The notes: generated by a model from the sequence alone, not told the origin. A stretch of 64,000 nt of DNA from Hyunsoonleella aquatilis (GCF_014270105.1 NZ_JACNMF010000001.1:1047560-1111559), one strand, 5' to 3'. Shown: positions 41,529-51,317, numbered from the stretch's first letter. Made by a program: numbers and translations.

Positions 41529-43256
41529 ATGAAACAACCTATTCTGCTCCTTGTTTTCTTGTTTTTGTCATTTCAATTTTCGGCTTATGGGCAAGGGCCA
41601 CCGCCTCCTTGCGGGTTTAGCCCGGGCTATGCATGTAATTCAGATGGAAGTGATTTTGCTGTCTTCAACTTAAGGGAGTTATATCCTTTCACTTTTTGTA
41701 ATTTAACTAATCAATCCGATTACCATCCAGTGACATATTATGAAACCGAGGGAGATAGGGATAACGAAACCAACCCGATATCTAACCCAGAAAGTTATGT
41801 AAATTTGACTAACCCCCAGACCATTTATTATAGGGCTAACAAAATTGTGCCTGATGGTAATAGTGATGTTGCCAAGGGTAATAATCCAATAAGGGCTATT
41901 GTTTTTCCAACCGTCAGTCGTCCAACGCCTCTTGTAGCCTGTGATGCTAATAATGACGGTATTGGTGAATTCAACCCTCGCAATAAATCAAGCGAGATTT
42001 TGGCGGGATTAGATTCTCTTTATTACAATGTTAGTTATCATGAAACTTTAGAGGAAGCTCAAAATGATTCGAACAGAATTTTTGCCCCTTACACAAATAC
42101 CACAAACCCGCAGGTATTATATGCCAGAGTTGCTCCATCACTATCGGTAAATTGTTCATCCATTGTAGAATTGGATTTAATGGCGCAAGGCAACTGTAGT
42201 GACATAGCCGTTTATTTGACCTCTCAAGCGTCACCCAGACCTGGTTTTGATTATATCAATTATCTGGTTGTGAAGAATAAAGGAGCCAATACTACCGAAT
42301 CGGGAAGTGTTGAATTTACTTCTGATGGCGCATTAAACTTTATTGAGGCAACTGGAGTGGACGCTGGCAACACGATTACAAATACTTCGACCGGTTTCAT
42401 TTTGAATTTTAATGATTTAGAGGTCGGTGAAGAAGAAAATGTGAAAATTAAGATGAATGTTCCCGTGCCAACGCCTTTGGGTACTTTACTCACCAATACC
42501 GCAATGTATTTGGGTAGTGATATATTAGATGATAACAATTCATCAACTTTAAAAGAAACCGTCATTGGCTCCTACGACCCCAATGATATTTTGGAATCCC
42601 ACGGTCCGGAAATTGTGCATAGCGAATTCACTTCGGATGATTATCTGTATTATACCATTCGGTTCCAGAATGTGGGTACCGCGGATGCTATTAACGTTTC
42701 GATTGACAATACCTTGAATGCGGATTTAGATGAATCTACCATACAGATGCTAAGTGGAAGTCACACTAATGTATTTACACGAACGGGAAGCCAGCTCAAT
42801 TGGCAATTTGGCGACATCCATTTACCCAGTGAGGATATGGACGAACCCAACAGCCATGGCTACGTATATTATAAAATAAAGCCCAAAGCAGGGTATGCTG
42901 TGGGCGATATTATACCCAATACCGCCGAAATCTATTTTGATTTTAATCCAGCCGTAATCACCAACACCTTTGAAACAGAGTTTATTGCAACGCTATCGAA
43001 CTCTGGACGGCAACAAGTGGAATTTTCAATGCACCCCAACCCTGCGAGTAGTGTTGTAGAGCTACAAGTCCATCACAATACAAATGATTTGGATGTTGCT
43101 ATTTATAGTATTCAAGGAAAAAAAGTACTTAGTATAACTTTGGAAAGTACAAATAAACCAGCGAGAATTGATGTGTCCAAATTATCAGAAGGCTTGTACT
43201 TTTTTACGGTGAATGATGGATTTGCAGAAACCACCAAAAAGTTGGTTGTCGAATAA
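41529..43256 (+). CDS. Secreted repeat-domain protein with T9SS sorting domain
   Basis: A 575-residue secreted protein: signal peptide (1-21), two Cys-rich beta modules (about 25-220), a DUF11-like domain (about 225-330), and a DUF7619-type domain (about 340-485: NDILESHGPEIVHSEFTSDD, RFQNVGTADAINVSI, NTAEIYFDFNPAVITNTF), then a type A sorting domain (FSMHPNPASSVVELQ, then GKKVLSITL, then GLYFFTVN). I start at ATG 41529, because the longer in-frame extension runs through the opposite gene and lacks a signal peptide. Likely an adhesin or surface-layer protein. Confidence 0.88.
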   Translation: MKQPILLLVFLFLSFQFSAYGQGPPPPCGFSPGYACNSDGSDFAVFNLRELYPFTFCNLTNQSDYHPVTYYETEGDRDNETNPISNPESYVNLTNPQTIYYRANKIVPDGNSDVAKGNNPIRAIVFPTVSRPTPLVACDANNDGIGEFNPRNKSSEILAGLDSLYYNVSYHETLEEAQNDSNRIFAPYTNTTNPQVLYARVAPSLSVNCSSIVELDLMAQGNCSDIAVYLTSQASPRPGFDYINYLVVKNKGANTTESGSVEFTSDGALNFIEATGVDAGNTITNTSTGFILNFNDLEVGEEENVKIKMNVPVPTPLGTLLTNTAMYLGSDILDDNNSSTLKETVIGSYDPNDILESHGPEIVHSEFTSDDYLYYTIRFQNVGTADAINVSIDNTLNADLDESTIQMLSGSHTNVFTRTGSQLNWQFGDIHLPSEDMDEPNSHGYVYYKIKPKAGYAVGDIIPNTAEIYFDFNPAVITNTFETEFIATLSNSGRQQVEFSMHPNPASSVVELQVHHNTNDLDVAIYSIQGKKVLSITLESTNKPARIDVSKLSEGLYFFTVNDGFAETTKKLVVE

Positions 43257-43283
43257 GCTTTTCACAAAATTGATTTTAAAGTG

Positions 43284-43310
43284 AACTCCAGTCAATTATG
43301 GAGTTTTTTT
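43284..43310 (+). terminator. Terminator after the T9SS protein gene
   Basis: AACTCCA (43284-43290) pairs with TGGAGTT (43299-43305) around an 8-base loop, followed by TTTTT. Confidence 0.75.
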
Positions 43311-43363
43311 GTAATGGATTTTGCTCAACTTCGTCCAAAGGGAAAACCTTTTAAAACCAAAAT

Positions 43364-44152
43364 ATGAAGCGGATTTTGTTTTTAGTTGCTATCGTGGCCA
43401 TTTTTTCCTGCAAAAATTCCAAAAAAGAAACTGCCGATTATTCTGAAGAAGTATTGGACGTTTCTACCAGCATATATCCAGAAAACATCACCAAAGTATT
43501 CGAAGCCCACGGTGGTTTGGATAAATGGAACACGATGCGAAACTTGGAATTTACGATGCAAAAACCAAATGGAGCCGAAGTGACTACTACCGATTTAAAA
43601 AATAGAAAGTCGCTTATCGACATGCCAAACCATACCATCGGTTTTGATGGTACCAATGTTTGGTTGAAACAAAAAGACACGGCACAATATAAAGGAAACC
43701 CAAAATTCTATTACAATTTGATGTTCTATTTTTATGCGATGCCCTTTATTTTGGCAGATGACGGCATTATTTATGAGGATGTACAACCTTTGGAGTTTGA
43801 AGGCAAATCATATCCGGGCATCAAAATTTCTTATGAGGCAGGTGTGGGCGAGTCGCCGGAAGATGAATATATTTTGTATTACAATTCACAAACGCATCAA
43901 CTGGAATGGCTGGGATATACAGTAACATTCTTTTCAAAAGAAAAAAGCAAAGAGTTCCACTTTATAAAATACAGCAATTGGCAAAATATAGATGGTTTGC
44001 TATTGCCCGAAACCTTGACTTGGTACGATTATGAAAATAATTTACCGACAACCAAACGCAACGATTTAAAGTTTACTGATATCAAGATTTCAAAGGAAGA
44101 GCCAAGTCCTGATATTTTTAAGTTGCCTGAGGATGCAATAGTTGTGGAATAA
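43364..44152 (+). CDS. DUF6503-family lipoprotein
   Basis: A 262-residue lipoprotein (lipobox FSC, about 14-17) starting KVFEAHGGLDKWNTMRNLEFTMQ, the DUF6503 signature, with later GKSYPGIKISYEAG, DEYILYYNSQTHQLEWLGY and GLLLPETLTWYDYE. The fold resembles LolA/LppX-like lipid carriers. Role unknown; it could shuttle lipids in the periplasm. Monocistronic. Confidence 0.82.
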   Translation: MKRILFLVAIVAIFSCKNSKKETADYSEEVLDVSTSIYPENITKVFEAHGGLDKWNTMRNLEFTMQKPNGAEVTTTDLKNRKSLIDMPNHTIGFDGTNVWLKQKDTAQYKGNPKFYYNLMFYFYAMPFILADDGIIYEDVQPLEFEGKSYPGIKISYEAGVGESPEDEYILYYNSQTHQLEWLGYTVTFFSKEKSKEFHFIKYSNWQNIDGLLLPETLTWYDYENNLPTTKRNDLKFTDIKISKEEPSPDIFKLPEDAIVVE

Positions 44153-44262
44153 TTATTCTTACCGCAGTTTTAGGTTTTTGTTTTCAAATTTAAAATGATT
44201 CGTAGTTTTCAGGAATCTTGACTACGCCACCTGAAATTAAAATCTGTTTAGCCCGTGGTCGT

Positions 44263-45330
44263 TTAATTGCCGTTCACCTCAAAATAATTCACCAAAAGGG
44301 CTACCACGTAATTATAACTTTGCATTCCTTTGGCTTGTTTGTTGGCCTTTAAAAAGTTGCCATAAAACATCTTGAAAAAAGGCTCTGTTGGGTTTTCATA
44401 GGATTCCCAAAATTCACGGACTTCTTTATAGTTTTTCAAGATGCCCTCATTGACTGTTTCAACGATTTCCTCATATTTAGCTTCGTCTCGCCTATAAATT
44501 TCATTTAAACAAAACCGTAATCCAAAAGTATATCCTGCATATCTAAAGTAAACATCATCGTGATGGGTGGCCGCCATAAAGCCGATAAAGTTGGCTTCGT
44601 TTTCGGCAGCATAGCCCAATTGGTGCGCTACTTCATGTGAGGCTGTGGTGGGGAATTTATAAACGGGAATCAACCCGTCCACATGCGCTTCATTGGTAAA
44701 AGGGTTCATGTAGCCGCTAAAACCCATATAAGTCAAAGGGTAGCTAAAAAGTGATTTTTTGATGCTCTTGGGGTGATACTCCAAATGCGGAAACGTTGTC
44801 TTTAAATTTTGATAGCCTACGGGCACCATTTTAAGAATTTCACTTTTTGAATAGGGTAAATCCACTTTTAGGGTATCGTTTTCCGAAAGGCTATTGTGCA
44901 GCGTGTTGGATTTATTAATGAGGGTTTCGGTTACCTCTATCAGTTGCTCGGTGGTATAGTCTTTTTCCAAGCCTAAACTTGTATGCAAGGGCAAACGGTG
45001 ATAATTCATCCCCCAAAACAGATGGAACACAAAATAAAAAAGCGAGAATGCCGCCAGCACATCAATACACCAGTTTTTGAGGTCTTTCCGCAATCGCCAT
45101 CGGTTTTTGTACAACCATCGTAAACTGTAAATGATCGTCAGGGCATATACCATGTCGCCAAACGAAAACGGTAACCAGCCCAAAACAAATCTAAATATTT
45201 TAGAAAGCCATTGGTAAAGTCCGTTGCTATACCATTGCTCTACAAAATCTGGGTAGGTGGAAAGAAACTTCACCGCTAAAAATTGGGGAATAATAGAAAG
45301 CGCAATGATTCTTTTTTTGGTTTTCGGCAT
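44263..45330 (-). CDS. DUF3810 membrane protein with HExxH motif
   Basis: A 355-residue protein with about three N-terminal membrane segments (about 10-25, 40-68, 85-105) and a C-terminal soluble domain containing SHEVAHQLGYAAENEANFIGFMA (about 232-255). This is a HExxH zinc-type motif with a downstream Glu, so a metalloprotease of the gluzincin type is plausible although the family is uncharacterised. Widespread in Bacteroidota. Transcribed alone, between DUF6503 and pepD. Confidence 0.85.
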   Translation of the reverse strand: MPKTKKRIIALSIIPQFLAVKFLSTYPDFVEQWYSNGLYQWLSKIFRFVLGWLPFSFGDMVYALTIIYSLRWLYKNRWRLRKDLKNWCIDVLAAFSLFYFVFHLFWGMNYHRLPLHTSLGLEKDYTTEQLIEVTETLINKSNTLHNSLSENDTLKVDLPYSKSEILKMVPVGYQNLKTTFPHLEYHPKSIKKSLFSYPLTYMGFSGYMNPFTNEAHVDGLIPVYKFPTTASHEVAHQLGYAAENEANFIGFMAATHHDDVYFRYAGYTFGLRFCLNEIYRRDEAKYEEIVETVNEGILKNYKEVREFWESYENPTEPFFKMFYGNFLKANKQAKGMQSYNYVVALLVNYFEVNGN

Positions 45331-45397
45331 AGATCAAAAGTAATAAATTGTTTTACATTTTAAAGAGGTTTGGTTTCCAAAACCAAATGGGGATTTT

Positions 45398-45405
45398 TAT
45401 CTTTG
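45398..45405 (+). promoter_or_regulatory. -7 element TATCTTTG before pepD
   Basis: A TAnnTTTG match 20 bases before the pepD start, with TTTGG at 45369-45373 as a possible -33 element. Confidence 0.4.
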
Positions 45406-45425
45406 TGTGACATCAAAAATTCAAT

Positions 45426-46886
45426 ATGAACTCAGAAATAAGACAGTTAGAACCCCAATCCCTTTGGAATAAATTTGCAGATTTAAATGCCGTACCACGA
45501 CCTTCTAAAAAGGAAGATCGTGTGATTGCGTTTATGAAGACATTTGGTAAAAATTTAGGCTTGGAAACCTTAGTGGATGAAGTTGGGAATGTCATCATCA
45601 AAAAACCCGCAACCCCAGGAATGGAAGATAGAATCACCATTGTGATGCAATCCCATTTGGATATGGTACACCAAAAAAACAACGACACCGTTTTCGATTT
45701 TGATACTCAGGGCATTGAAATGTTTATTGAAGGTGATTGGGTAAAAGCCAAAGGCACCACCCTTGGTGCAGATAATGGTTTGGGGGTAGCCACTATTATG
45801 GCAATTTTAGAAAGTACCGATATCCCGCACCCAGCAATTGAAGCCTTATTTACCATTGATGAAGAAACTGGTATGACGGGCGCCATGGGATTAAAAGGGA
45901 ATGTGCTGTCTGGAGGTATTTTGTTGAATTTGGATACTGAGGAAGATGACGAAATAGGAGTAGGGTGTGCCGGAGGCATTGACGTTACAGCAACCAGAAC
46001 TTACCAAGAAGAACAAACTCCGGAAAATAAAATCGGCTATCAAATTACGGTAAAAGGATTGCAAGGTGGGCATTCTGGGATGCAGATCCATGAAGGTTTG
46101 GGTAATGCCAATAAGATTATGAACCGTTTACTGTTTGATGGTTTTAAAAATTTTGGACTTCGAATTTCAGAAATTGATGGCGGGAGTTTGCGCAATGCTA
46201 TTCCCAGGGAAAGTGTTGCACTTATTGCCGTTGATGGTGACAAAGAAGATACATTTTTATCCGAAATGAAATTGTGTTCCAAGGCTATAAAAAAGGAATT
46301 CAAAACTATGGAGCCTGATTTGGAAATGAAATTTAGAAAAACTGAAATTCCTAACTCAGTTATGGATTCTGAGGCCCAAGACCAAATCATTCGTGCAATA
46401 TATGGAGCACTAAATGGTGTGTATAGAATGAGCGCAGATATTCCTGATTTGGTCGAGACCTCTAACAATATTGCCAAGGTGATTGTAAAGGACGGCCAAA
46501 TAAAAGTGGAGTGTTTAACGCGGTCATCGGTGGAGAGTTCAAAAATGGATTTGGCCAATGCGCTTAGGGCGACATTTGAACTGGCGGGTTGTGAGGTGAC
46601 ATTTGCAGGCGATTATCCAGGATGGACCCCCAATATGGATTCCAAAATCCTGAAAGTGATGACGAGGATTTACGAAGAATTGAACGGTGAAAAGGCCCAT
46701 GTGGCGGCCTGTCATGCCGGACTGGAATGTGGTATTTTAGGTCAGAACTATCCAGAGATGGAAATGATAAGTTTTGGGCCTAATATAAAAGGAGCACATT
46801 CGCCTGACGAGCGTGCCCAAATTTCATCTGTTCGAAAGTATTGGAGGTTTGTTTTGGAAATATTAAAAAACATCCCTAACCGATGA
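45426..46886 (+). CDS. pepD: Aminoacyl-histidine dipeptidase (M20C)
   Basis: A 486-residue cytosolic dipeptidase. Zinc-site and catalytic motifs: SHLDMV (about 78), KGTTLGADNGLGVATIMA (about 110), the catalytic EE in TIDEETGMTGA (about 145), DTEEDDEIGVGCAGG (about 172) and IKGAHSPDERAQI near the end (His about 460). This is the PepD arrangement that hydrolyses Xaa-His dipeptides, including carnosine-like ones. Normal length. It has its own promoter and is followed by ~490 bases without a gene. Confidence 0.95.
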   Translation: MNSEIRQLEPQSLWNKFADLNAVPRPSKKEDRVIAFMKTFGKNLGLETLVDEVGNVIIKKPATPGMEDRITIVMQSHLDMVHQKNNDTVFDFDTQGIEMFIEGDWVKAKGTTLGADNGLGVATIMAILESTDIPHPAIEALFTIDEETGMTGAMGLKGNVLSGGILLNLDTEEDDEIGVGCAGGIDVTATRTYQEEQTPENKIGYQITVKGLQGGHSGMQIHEGLGNANKIMNRLLFDGFKNFGLRISEIDGGSLRNAIPRESVALIAVDGDKEDTFLSEMKLCSKAIKKEFKTMEPDLEMKFRKTEIPNSVMDSEAQDQIIRAIYGALNGVYRMSADIPDLVETSNNIAKVIVKDGQIKVECLTRSSVESSKMDLANALRATFELAGCEVTFAGDYPGWTPNMDSKILKVMTRIYEELNGEKAHVAACHAGLECGILGQNYPEMEMISFGPNIKGAHSPDERAQISSVRKYWRFVLEILKNIPNR

Positions 46887-47372
46887 TATTTGTATTTTAT
46901 CGATAAAAAATTACATTTCATCTATATTTTTACTTATATTTGAGCAAGCATATAGCTACATGTATCAAAAGCATGTTTTGAATGAAACATAAAGTAAGCG
47001 CCCCAAATCGCCTCTAAAAAGAAACATTCAGAACAATGCTTTTTTTCTGATTTCGTTTAAATGTTTAGCTCGTAGTTGGTAATAAAATTTTAAAATTATT
47101 TTGAAGAGCCATTGTTTTAAGGGTGATTCTTTACTTATTCACAATGCCATTGAGGTCCGTTTAAAGTATATCTACAAACATTAGGCATATTTCATGATAG
47201 GACATTGAAATATTCGTTCTCTACGACCCGTTAATAACTCCTAACAACTCCCTTTTTAAATACCTCTGTAAATTTCTATTTTGCGTTGTTTTGAAAAAAA
47301 CTTTTCTATGCTCTTGCATAGAAATATCAACTGAAACTGTTATTCCCGCATAGGCGGGAATCTAAAGTAAAA
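46887..47372. other. Gene-free region with hairpins
   Basis: No coding signal. It holds a forward TATATTTG (46935-46942, TAnnTTTG type), an AAGCAT (46948) that could pair with ATGCTTTTTTT (47036-47046), a perfect 9-bp hairpin TTTCTATGC/GCATAGAAA (47303-47324), and a REP-like ATTCCCGC/GCGGGAAT hairpin (47342-47361) just before topB. A short RNA from ~46949 to ~47046 is possible but weak. Confidence 0.4.
47342..47361. repeat. ATTCCCGC hairpin (REP family 2)
   Basis: ATTCCCGC-ATAG-GCGGGAAT, ending 11 bases before the topB start. It has the same 8-4-8 layout as the hairpin at 59457-59476 next to secA. Confidence 0.7.
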
Positions 47373-49685
47373 ATGAAAGTCTGTATCGCCGAAAAACCAA
47401 GTGTAGCCAGGGAAATTGCATCCGTTCTGGGAGCAAATACCAAACGTGATGGCTATTTTGAGGGCAATGGGTATGCTGTTACCTACACCTTCGGGCATCT
47501 GTGTACCCTAAAAGAGCCGGTGGACTACAAGCCCTATTGGAAAAGTTGGGATTTAAACAATCTGCCTATGCTTCCCGAAAAGTTTGGGGTAAAAGTAGTG
47601 GCCAATTCTGGGGTGCAAAAACAGTTCAAAATTGTAAAAGGTCTTTTTGAAAAAGCAGAGGTGGTCATCAACTGCGGGGACGCAGGGCAGGAGGGTGAGC
47701 TTATACAACGCTGGGTAATGGGCGAGGCAAATTACAAAGGTCCTGTGCAGCGCCTATGGATTTCATCCTTAACCACCGAAGCCATCAAAGAAGGTTTTGA
47801 AAATCTAAAACCAGCTATGGAATACGACAACTTATTCTATGCTGGATATTCCCGTGCTATTGGGGATTGGCTTTTAGGCATCAACGCTACGAGGCTATAT
47901 ACCGTAAAACACGGTGGGTACAAGCAAATGCTGTCCGTGGGGCGGGTACAAACACCCACATTGGCCATGGTGGTCAATCGGTTTAAAGACATTGAAAATT
48001 TCAAACCGCAACCCTATTGGGAACTGCAGACCTTGTACCGAGATACACTTTTTAGCTATGAAGAAGGTCGTTTTTTAAAAAAGGAAGATGGCGAGGCTTT
48101 GGCCAATAAAGTCAAGGAAAGTGATTTTGAAATTCAATCCATTACCAAAAAGAAAGGCAAGGAATACGCCCCAAAACTCTTCGACCTCACGGGCTTGCAG
48201 GTATATTGTAATACCAAATTCGGGTTTTCAGCAGATGAAACCTTAAAAATTGTGCAAACTCTGTATGAGCGTAAAGTAGTGACCTATCCAAGAGTAGATA
48301 CCACTTTTTTGCCAAGTGATATGTACCCGAAAGTATCGGGAATTTTACAAAAACTGACGAGTTACAATACGCTGACTCAGCCACTTTTGGGCAAGAAAAT
48401 TAAAAAATCCACCAAAGTTTTTAACGATAAAAAAGTAACTGACCACCACGCCATCATTCCCACAGGAATGCAAACACAGTTAAATCCTGCACAGCAACAA
48501 GTCTATGATATTATCGTTAAGCGATTCATTGCGGTGTTTTACGATGAATGCATCGTGGCCAATACTACCGTGATTGGAAGTGCATCCGAAGTGGTCTTTA
48601 AAACAACCGGAAAGGAAATCTTGGAAAAAGGCTGGCGCATAGTCTTTGAGCGTGTCACACTGAGCGCAGTCGAAGTGCCAAAAAAAGAAAAAGAATCCGG
48701 TGTTTTGCCAGCTTTTGAAAAAGGCGAAAAAGGCCCGCACGAACCCTCGTTTTTAGAAAAACAAACCAAACCGCCAAATCAATTCACGGAGGCGTCATTG
48801 CTCCGAGCTATGGAAACCGCAGGGAGACAAGTGGATGACGAAGAGCTTCGGGATTTAATGAAGGAAAACGGAATCGGTCGGCCGTCCACACGTGCCAATA
48901 TCATCGAAACGCTTTTCAAAAGAAAATACATCAAGCGCAATAAAAAACAGGTTTTGCCCACCGAAACTGGCATTCAATTGATAGATACCATTCAAAACGA
49001 TTTACTAAAATCTGCTGAACTCACGGGGAAATGGGAAAAACAGTTGAAAGACATCGAAAAAGGGGAGTTCAGTGCTAATGCCTTTATCAAGAATATGAAA
49101 CGAATGGTGGATGCCTTGGTGTATGAAGTAAGGAGCGAAACGGTTCGCGCAAATATTTCGCATGAGGCTTCGGTTAAAAGGAAAACCGTAAAAGCGAAGG
49201 CGAATTCAAAACCTGGAATTACAACTGAGAAATGCCCAAAATGTAGCAGTGGGAATATCCTAAAAGGAAAGTCGGCTTATGGTTGTAGTGCATACAAATC
49301 GGGCTGTGATTTTGTATTGCCCTTCAAATACAAGGGAAAAAAGATTTCAGAAAAGCAGTTTGTCCGATTGCTCCAAAAGGGGTCGACCGTCAATTTAAAA
49401 GGGTTTAAAGTTGGGGAAGAAAATGTTGAAGGCTTGGTTAGATTTGATGATGATTTCAAACTAAAATTGGAGCACAAAAGGACATCAAAACTTAGTAAAA
49501 ACAGTGATATAACCTGTCCCAAGTGTAAAAAAGGAACTGTTTTGAAAGGAAAGTCTGCTTACGGTTGTAGCAACCATAAATCTGGTTGCGACTTTAAAGT
49601 TGGCTTTGATATTGTCAGACATCGGATAAATGGACAACAACCGACCAAAGACCTTGTTTATCGCATTTTAGTCGAAAATATTTGA
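47373..49685 (+). CDS. topB: DNA topoisomerase III
   Basis: A 770-residue type IA topoisomerase. Toprim: CIAEKPSVARE (about 3-13) and NCGDAGQEGELIQRW (about 102-116). The catalytic Tyr lies in VTYPRVDTTFLPSD (about 304). Near the C-terminus there are two zinc-ribbon modules (CPKCSSGNILKGKSAYGC...CDF and CPKCKKGTVLKGKSAYGC...CDF, about 632 and 712). It resolves DNA crossovers. An insertion at about 427-437 (ERVTLSAVEVP) is encoded by a dispersed GTCAC..GAGCGCAGTCGAA repeat and is probably not original. Confidence 0.95.
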   Translation: MKVCIAEKPSVAREIASVLGANTKRDGYFEGNGYAVTYTFGHLCTLKEPVDYKPYWKSWDLNNLPMLPEKFGVKVVANSGVQKQFKIVKGLFEKAEVVINCGDAGQEGELIQRWVMGEANYKGPVQRLWISSLTTEAIKEGFENLKPAMEYDNLFYAGYSRAIGDWLLGINATRLYTVKHGGYKQMLSVGRVQTPTLAMVVNRFKDIENFKPQPYWELQTLYRDTLFSYEEGRFLKKEDGEALANKVKESDFEIQSITKKKGKEYAPKLFDLTGLQVYCNTKFGFSADETLKIVQTLYERKVVTYPRVDTTFLPSDMYPKVSGILQKLTSYNTLTQPLLGKKIKKSTKVFNDKKVTDHHAIIPTGMQTQLNPAQQQVYDIIVKRFIAVFYDECIVANTTVIGSASEVVFKTTGKEILEKGWRIVFERVTLSAVEVPKKEKESGVLPAFEKGEKGPHEPSFLEKQTKPPNQFTEASLLRAMETAGRQVDDEELRDLMKENGIGRPSTRANIIETLFKRKYIKRNKKQVLPTETGIQLIDTIQNDLLKSAELTGKWEKQLKDIEKGEFSANAFIKNMKRMVDALVYEVRSETVRANISHEASVKRKTVKAKANSKPGITTEKCPKCSSGNILKGKSAYGCSAYKSGCDFVLPFKYKGKKISEKQFVRLLQKGSTVNLKGFKVGEENVEGLVRFDDDFKLKLEHKRTSKLSKNSDITCPKCKKGTVLKGKSAYGCSNHKSGCDFKVGFDIVRHRINGQQPTKDLVYRILVENI
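48652..48676 (+). repeat. Dispersed GAGCGCAGTCGAA repeat inside topB
   Basis: 25 bases identical to the intergenic copy at 40243-40267 (both begin GTGTCACACTGAGCG), lying in frame in the topB coding sequence and translated as VTLSAVEV. It indicates that this repeat family can move into genes. Confidence 0.85.
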
Positions 49686-49773
49686 GAATCAGTGGTCTAT
49701 TCTTCTAAATTGTCTTAATTCAAAAAGTATTTAAGACGTATCCTAAGTGATGCGCACCCTAAAAACCATGCTT

Positions 49774-50637
49774 ATGAAGAATGAATTTATCCTGAACTTT
49801 ACGCCTACGGGAATGATACCAACCAAAGAAATGACCCCACATGTGCCGATTTCGGTGTCCGAAATTGTGGAAGATGTGCACAAAGCTTCAGAAATCGGGA
49901 TTACCATGGTGCATTTGCATGCGCGGGATGCTGTGACCGGGGAGCCTACTTACAAGAAGGAAGTGTATGCCCAAATCGTAGAGGGTGTTAGAAAATATGC
50001 CCCCGAACTTGTGGTTTGCTTGTCTTTAAGTGGGAGGAATTTTGGTGAATTGGAACAACGCAGTGACCCTTTATTGTTGGAAGGTGGCTTGAAACCGGAT
50101 ATGGGTAGCTTGACGTTGAGCTCACTTAATTTTAATAAAACGGCGAGTATCAATGCTCCGGATATGATTGCTGACCTTGCAAGAATTATGAAAGAAAAAG
50201 GGATTGTTCCAGAGTTGGAAGCCTTTGATATCGGGATGATCAACTACGCTAAGTATCTGGAAAGGAAAAAGCTGGTTGAACCGCCTTATTATTTTAATTT
50301 GTTGTTTGGCAATATTGCTTGCTCACAGGCCAATTTGTTGCATGCCGGTGTGATGATTAACGACTTGCCGGATAATTCGCTTTGGAGTGTGGCTGGCATT
50401 GGAAATGAGCAGTTTAAGATGAATTCCCTGTCGCTGGCTTTCGGAGGGGGCGTTAGAGTGGGGCTTGAAGATAACATCTGGTACGACACCGCCCGCACAA
50501 AATTAGCTACGAATAGTGAACTACTAAAAAGAGTTCATGTTATTGCCGAAGCCAATGAAAGAGTATTGATGACTCCGAAAAGGTTTAGAAAAGTTATGAA
50601 TTTGGCGGAAGGTAATGGTGCCTACGGGCGTCCATAA
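49774..50637 (+). CDS. BKACE-family (DUF849) beta-keto acid cleavage enzyme
   Basis: A 287-residue TIM-barrel enzyme. The zinc/substrate motif HLHARD (about 47) lies in GITMVHLHARDAVTGEPTY; later SLSGR, ELEAFDIGMINYA, and FGGGVRVGLEDN (about 232) are conserved. The family joins beta-keto acids with acetyl-CoA; the founding member acts in lysine breakdown. With no lysine-degradation neighbours the substrate is open. I start at ATG 49774; GTG 49747 and ATG 49768 are upstream alternatives. Confidence 0.9.
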   Translation: MKNEFILNFTPTGMIPTKEMTPHVPISVSEIVEDVHKASEIGITMVHLHARDAVTGEPTYKKEVYAQIVEGVRKYAPELVVCLSLSGRNFGELEQRSDPLLLEGGLKPDMGSLTLSSLNFNKTASINAPDMIADLARIMKEKGIVPELEAFDIGMINYAKYLERKKLVEPPYYFNLLFGNIACSQANLLHAGVMINDLPDNSLWSVAGIGNEQFKMNSLSLAFGGGVRVGLEDNIWYDTARTKLATNSELLKRVHVIAEANERVLMTPKRFRKVMNLAEGNGAYGRP

Positions 50638-50654
50638 GCAATTATAGACTTAAA

Positions 50655-51299
50655 ATGGAAAAAGGAAATACAACACAGTTTTATAGATTGAAATGGATGT
50701 GGAATATTCTGCGCCATGGGCTTTTTTTAAAAGGTGTAAATAACCGTATAGCGAGAATTGGCCTTGATTTTATGCCCTATTATTGGGTGCTTGAAGGTCA
50801 GGAAGAATTTGATCCGCCCCAAATTAGAGGGGATGCGACTGGGTTTGAAGTATCTTTTTTTGACGATACTGACATTGACAAAGTGCAAAGTAGCATCTCT
50901 GGTCTCGGTGATGTGGATTACGCTCAAAACCTTAGAAACGGAGAGATTTGTGTAGGGTTGAGGCAAAATGGCAAGGTGGCTGCTTTTATGTTTATAAAAA
51001 AAAACAGCCACGAATTTAGGGGAAAGTTATTTCCGCTAAAGGAAAACGAGGCCTACCTTTATGGCATGTATACCTTTGAATCATTTAGGGGCAAAAACCT
51101 AGCACCTTATTTGCGTTATCATTGCTACCAATTGTGCAGGCAAGATGGGATTGATAAGTTTTACAGTGTGAGCGACTACCTAAATAAATCAACTTTAAGG
51201 TTTAAGAGGAAATTGAAAGCTAGGAATACGCAACTATACCTAAGCATGAGGCTGTTTAAATCTTACAATCGGACATTTTTGCTGAAAAAGTATAATTAG
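50655..51299 (+). CDS. GNAT-family N-acetyltransferase
   Basis: A 214-residue protein with a C-terminal GNAT fold (VGLRQNGKVAAFMFIKKN, then AYLYGMYTFESFRGKNLAPYLRYH, where RGKNLA forms the acetyl-CoA loop, then YSVSDYLNKSTLRFKRKLKA). The ~60-residue N-terminal part is unusual and may hold the acceptor site. It lies 17 bases after the BKACE gene and 18 before the pseudouridine synthase, so the three may share a transcript. Acceptor unknown. Confidence 0.82.
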   Translation: MEKGNTTQFYRLKWMWNILRHGLFLKGVNNRIARIGLDFMPYYWVLEGQEEFDPPQIRGDATGFEVSFFDDTDIDKVQSSISGLGDVDYAQNLRNGEICVGLRQNGKVAAFMFIKKNSHEFRGKLFPLKENEAYLYGMYTFESFRGKNLAPYLRYHCYQLCRQDGIDKFYSVSDYLNKSTLRFKRKLKARNTQLYLSMRLFKSYNRTFLLKKYN

Positions 51300-51317
51300 T
51301 TTTATTCAAAGTTAAGG

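Noticed and set aside
47303-47324. Hairpin TTTCTATGC/GCATAGAAA as a terminator
   Set aside because: The T-run lies on the reverse-strand side, where no gene ends; on the forward strand there is no T-run.
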